From NCBI GenBank assembly GCA_002402275.1, contig DHFN01000070.1, positions 1-8,734 on the forward strand: 8,734 bases of DNA. Direction: 5' to 3'. The DNA comes from Anaerolineales bacterium UBA4823. GTDB lineage: Bacteria; Chloroflexota; Anaerolineae; Anaerolineales; UBA4823. The notes below the pieces were generated by a model. It was not told the origin of the DNA. It ran no database searches and saw only the letters and a program-made list of their open reading frames with translations. A program made the translations under genes and the position numbers. Positions 7,303 to 8,734 of the stretch are shown here, one piece after another (the stretch's first letter is position 1; every line of letters starts with the position of its first letter).

Positions 7303-7330
7303 ATAATATTTTCTGAATACTGGCTTTCAA
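7303..7330 (-). promoter_or_regulatory. Sigma-70-type promoter for hsp20-lon cluster
   Basis: On the minus strand, TTGAAA (7325-7330) is followed after 16 bp by TATTAT (7303-7308), with a predicted start near 7296 and a leader of about 30 nt. The box sequences and 16-bp spacing resemble the lepB promoter. The -35 box overlaps a perfect palindrome at 7327-7341, a good place for a repressor. No sigma-32-type or CIRCE-type heat-shock signature is seen. Confidence 0.6.
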
Positions 7331-7341
7331 AATAATTTTGA
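7327..7341. promoter_or_regulatory. 15-bp perfect palindrome, possible operator at hsp20 -35 box
   Basis: TCAAAAT-A-ATTTTGA, seven paired bases around a single central A, overlapping the -35 hexamer of the hsp20 promoter. It is nested inside a larger imperfect palindrome, with arms CTTTCA (7324-7329) and TGAAAG (7359-7364) and an inner stem GAGGT (7340-7344)/ACCTC (7352-7356). The position suggests a repressor site. It differs from CIRCE and from the HspR HAIR box, so the binding protein is unknown. Confidence 0.4.
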
Positions 7342-7374
7342 GGTGGGTTATACCTCCCTGAAAGTCATCCGATC

Positions 7375-7479
7375 TTGTCCAAAAAGTTATAAATGTCATA
7401 TCAAGCGAAGTGAGATGTCTCTATTAATTATAGAAAGACCCCTTATTTCGTTCGGGGTGACAACCTTCTTTTTGGACAA
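7375..7479. repeat. 105-bp palindromic element with 12-bp terminal inverted repeats (MITE/REP-like)
   Basis: Perfect inverted repeats TTGTCCAAAAAG (7375-7386) and CTTTTTGGACAA (7468-7479) bound the element. Inside them a second imperfect palindrome runs from GTCA (7395) to TGAC (7461); its halves agree at roughly two thirds of positions, many mismatches being transitions. The inner left half, GTCATATCAAGCGAAGTGAG, resembles from memory a degenerate form of a GTCATT-type 'AGCGAAGCGAAG' short repeat common in Chloroflexota and other genomes. There is no coding potential. It fills the spacer between tRNA-Arg and the hsp20 promoter. It may be a decayed non-autonomous element, or a hairpin that ends tRNA transcription. 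Confidence 0.5.
7438..7458 (-). terminator. Weak hairpin that could end tRNA-Arg transcription
   Basis: On the minus strand, ACCCC (7454-7458) can pair with GGGGT (7438-7442) across an 11-nt loop, and the pyrimidine-rich run TCTTTCT lies at the 3' side. The stem is short and the T-run is interrupted, so this is at best a weak intrinsic terminator. It lies about 110 nt beyond the tRNA and inside the palindromic element, so the fold may belong to that element instead. Confidence 0.25.
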
Positions 7480-7567
7480 TCTCACATAAATATCGAAACC
7501 GGAACATATCACTTGATTCATCAGCTAATTTTTCGCTTACCCAATAAATCATTAATCTTTTGAACAG

Positions 7568-7640
7568 CGCCCCAGGCGGGACTCGAACCCACAACCAATA
7601 GCTTAGAAGGCTACTGCTCTGTCCATTGAGCTACTGGGGC
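7568..7640 (-). tRNA. tRNA-Arg (anticodon UCU)
   Basis: A 73-nt cloverleaf reads cleanly on the minus strand. The acceptor stem is GCCCCAG/CTGGGGC, the D arm GCTC-AATGGACA-GAGC, and the anticodon stem GTAGC/GCTAT with a terminal G-U. The anticodon loop CTTCTAA gives UCU, which reads AGA. The T arm is GTGGG-TTCGAGT-CCCGC, the variable loop has 5 nt, and the discriminator is G. CCA is not encoded. Its 5' end is 5 nt after the stop codon of the upstream gene, so it may be processed from a shared transcript. Confidence 0.96.
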
Positions 7641-7645
7641 AAAAA

Positions 7646-8095
7646 TTAATTCTGAACCGGGCGTAAACCTTTGTATACTCTACTCCCAGATAAAACACTC
7701 AAGATCGTATTAGCTGGCTTACCTAGTTTCTCGCTCAACTCCACCGGTGTTAGCGGCATATTCCCATTTGATAGAAAGACTCTAAAAATCAAATCTACAA
7801 GAGGAATCCCGCTACTTAAAAAATCGGGCTGTTTCGCACAATGATTTATTAAGATATGTTGAATTCCATCAACCTGCTTCACTTCAGCTGTGATTGGATC
7901 TACCCAATCAACCATTTCTTCTGTATCTCCCTCAGTGAAGAGTTGTTGGTGTTCCGAGCATAGCATACTAAATAAATAGACATGCCAATCACTATCATTT
8001 TGCGTCCACCAATCATAGTCAATATGAAAACGAGTGGTGAGGGTAGGTTTTGAGAGCAGGCTGCGTTTAAATTCCACCAATCTCTCTCCTTTCAT
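7646..8095 (-). CDS. Unknown protein with C-terminal HTH-like segment
   Basis: I do not recognise a named family. The product is up to 149 residues, soluble, with no signal peptide or membrane helix. The N-terminal half is Trp- and acid-rich and includes 'FHIDYDWW' (23-30), 'DSDWHVYLF' (34-42) and 'EMVDWVDPIT' (60-69). The last 35 residues read 'PLTPVELSEKLGKPANTILS' (114-133), followed by 'SRVYKGLRP'. This looks like a winged-helix/HTH in which 'ANTILSVLSG' would be the recognition helix. The coordinates use the ATG at 8095, 3 bp after the stop of the upstream gene, which has no ribosome binding site. A strong AAAGGAG lies inside codons 2-4, so the true start may be TTG at 8080 or GTG at 8077. 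It is tightly linked to the upstream unknown gene and ends 5 nt before tRNA-Arg. A DNA- or RNA-binding regulator is plausible but inferred only. Confidence 0.75.
   Translation of the reverse strand: MKGERLVEFKRSLLSKPTLTTRFHIDYDWWTQNDSDWHVYLFSMLCSEHQQLFTEGDTEEMVDWVDPITAEVKQVDGIQHILINHCAKQPDFLSSGIPLVDLIFRVFLSNGNMPLTPVELSEKLGKPANTILSVLSGSRVYKGLRPVQN
8086..8092 (-). promoter_or_regulatory. Ribosome binding site that argues for a later start of the downstream gene
   Basis: AAAGGAG on the minus strand lies just inside the ORF that opens with ATG at 8095. GGAG is 5 nt before a TTG (8078-8080) and 8 nt before a GTG (8075-8077), both in frame. The ATG itself has no comparable site upstream, so translation probably begins at TTG or GTG, making the protein 5-6 residues shorter. 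Confidence 0.55.
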
Positions 8096-8098
8096 CCA

Positions 8099-8734
8099 TT
8101 ATGGTTGTTCAACATAGCGAAAATGCAAATCTCCCACATGCTCAAACCATGGTTTAGATACCAATAACTCAAAAATTGGTCCTGGAGGACAACGGCGCAT
8201 TACATTAATCGCCGCGTAAAGTTCACTAGCATGAACATGCCCTTGAGGACTTAGTTTGGTTAATTCGCGAAAAGTATTGACGACAACCTTCTCAAAAGGT
8301 GTCCGTTCTTTGTGCAATCGCTCCCAAGCTAGATCAACTCCTTCGACATCCGGGATCGCGATGGTCATCCTTTCGTCGAATATCGCGCTGATATTTTGTT
8401 TTAACATCGCAAAAACAATCCCACCATCCGAACCTACCAAAACCGTCCTAACCCATTCGCGGCCAGGCCGCCTTACTTCACGTTTTAGAATGACTTCTCC
8501 TGGTTTTTTCCCTTTTTGAATGATGATAATACTGCCGGGTATTAATCCACGTTTTTCATACCATTCCTTCAAGCCATAAACATAACCCTTAGGTCGCACA
8601 ACCCAAGCTTGAAAACGATCCCCAGTTTCACCATCAATTATGGTTACGCGAATTCGCGGCGCTTCATAGGCGGTTGGAAATAAATTGCGAGTTTGCGCTG
8701 ATAAAGGTAATGTTCCTTCTCTCCAATGAGGATA
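8099..8734 (-). CDS. Unknown protein, C-terminal winged-helix-like domain; 5' end outside window
   Basis: The frame is open from the TAA at 8099-8101 to the window edge, giving 211 visible residues; the start is not in view. An internal GTG at 8599 could be mistaken for the start. However, the 45 residues upstream of it look genuine and continue the same domain. No named family is recognised. The first part ('WREGTLPLS' at 4-12, 'DGETGDRFQAWVV' at 34-46, 'YVYGLKEWY' at 51-59, 'LIPGSIIII') reads as a beta-rich fold, loosely like a B3-type DNA-binding barrel. The last 67 residues contain 'GHVHASELYAAINVMRRCPP' and 'WFEHVGDLHFRY', and resemble HARE-HTH-type winged helices. The next gene starts 3 bp after its stop or slightly later, so the two are almost certainly one operon. 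A nucleic-acid-binding role is inferred. I have the impression of similar uncharacterised proteins in Anaerolineae, unverified. Confidence 0.8.
   Translation of the reverse strand, partial: YPHWREGTLPLSAQTRNLFPTAYEAPRIRVTIIDGETGDRFQAWVVRPKGYVYGLKEWYEKRGLIPGSIIIIQKGKKPGEVILKREVRRPGREWVRTVLVGSDGGIVFAMLKQNISAIFDERMTIAIPDVEGVDLAWERLHKERTPFEKVVVNTFRELTKLSPQGHVHASELYAAINVMRRCPPGPIFELLVSKPWFEHVGDLHFRYVEQP

Noticed and set aside
7266..7380. CIRCE, HAIR or sigma-32 heat-shock signal upstream of hsp20
   Set aside because: None of the known consensus sequences is present; only an unassigned palindrome is seen.
7568..7590. tRNA 3' end as a phage or element attachment site
   Set aside because: No second copy of the tRNA 3' end and no integrase are visible in the window.
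7672..7702. Possible tRNA-Arg promoter TTGAGT-19 bp-TATACA inside the unknown gene
   Set aside because: The -35 match is weak and the spacer is too long; chance is likely in AT-rich coding sequence.

Overview
The window is about 8.7 kb of AT-leaning bacterial chromosome. Almost everything reads on the minus strand, apart from one partial gene at the left edge. Gene content suggests Chloroflexota, probably class Anaerolineae: a Lon protease next to a small heat-shock protein, a PHP/AlbA_2 fusion, and two lineage-flavoured proteins of unknown function. This is judged from general resemblance, with no marker gene in the window, so confidence is moderate.

Layout, left to right: (1) 1-327, plus strand, the 3' end of a probable C39-like cysteine peptidase, convergent with and overlapping lepB. 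(2) 292-903, minus, signal peptidase I (lepB), with its own sigma-70-type promoter at about 1005-1032. (3) 1120-7265, minus, a tight six-gene cluster. In transcription order it encodes Hsp20, Lon, a single-domain response regulator, a PHP-AlbA_2 fusion protein, a GNAT acetyltransferase and a MogA-type molybdopterin adenylyltransferase. Spacings run from 49 bp (hsp20-lon) to 6, 5, -11 and 1 bp, and one clear promoter lies upstream of hsp20. (4) 7266-7567, non-coding: the hsp20 promoter, a 15-bp perfect palindrome overlapping its -35 box, and a 105-bp palindromic element with perfect 12-bp terminal inverted repeats. (5) 7568-7640, minus, tRNA-Arg(UCU). (6) 7646-8734, minus, two adjacent genes of unknown function, the upstream one cut by the window edge. 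Each ends in a winged-helix/HTH-like segment.

How the genes may work together: Hsp20 holds unfolded proteins and Lon degrades damaged ones, so the head of the large cluster is a proteostasis unit. The response regulator, the predicted metal-dependent phosphoesterase with a nucleic-acid-binding-type domain, and the acetyltransferase are translationally linked behind Lon. This raises the possibility that they belong to the same stress response, but that is inference from position only. Mog serves molybdenum cofactor synthesis and may simply ride on the operon. The most promising little-described items are the PHP-AlbA_2 fusion and the pair of HTH-type proteins upstream of tRNA-Arg.
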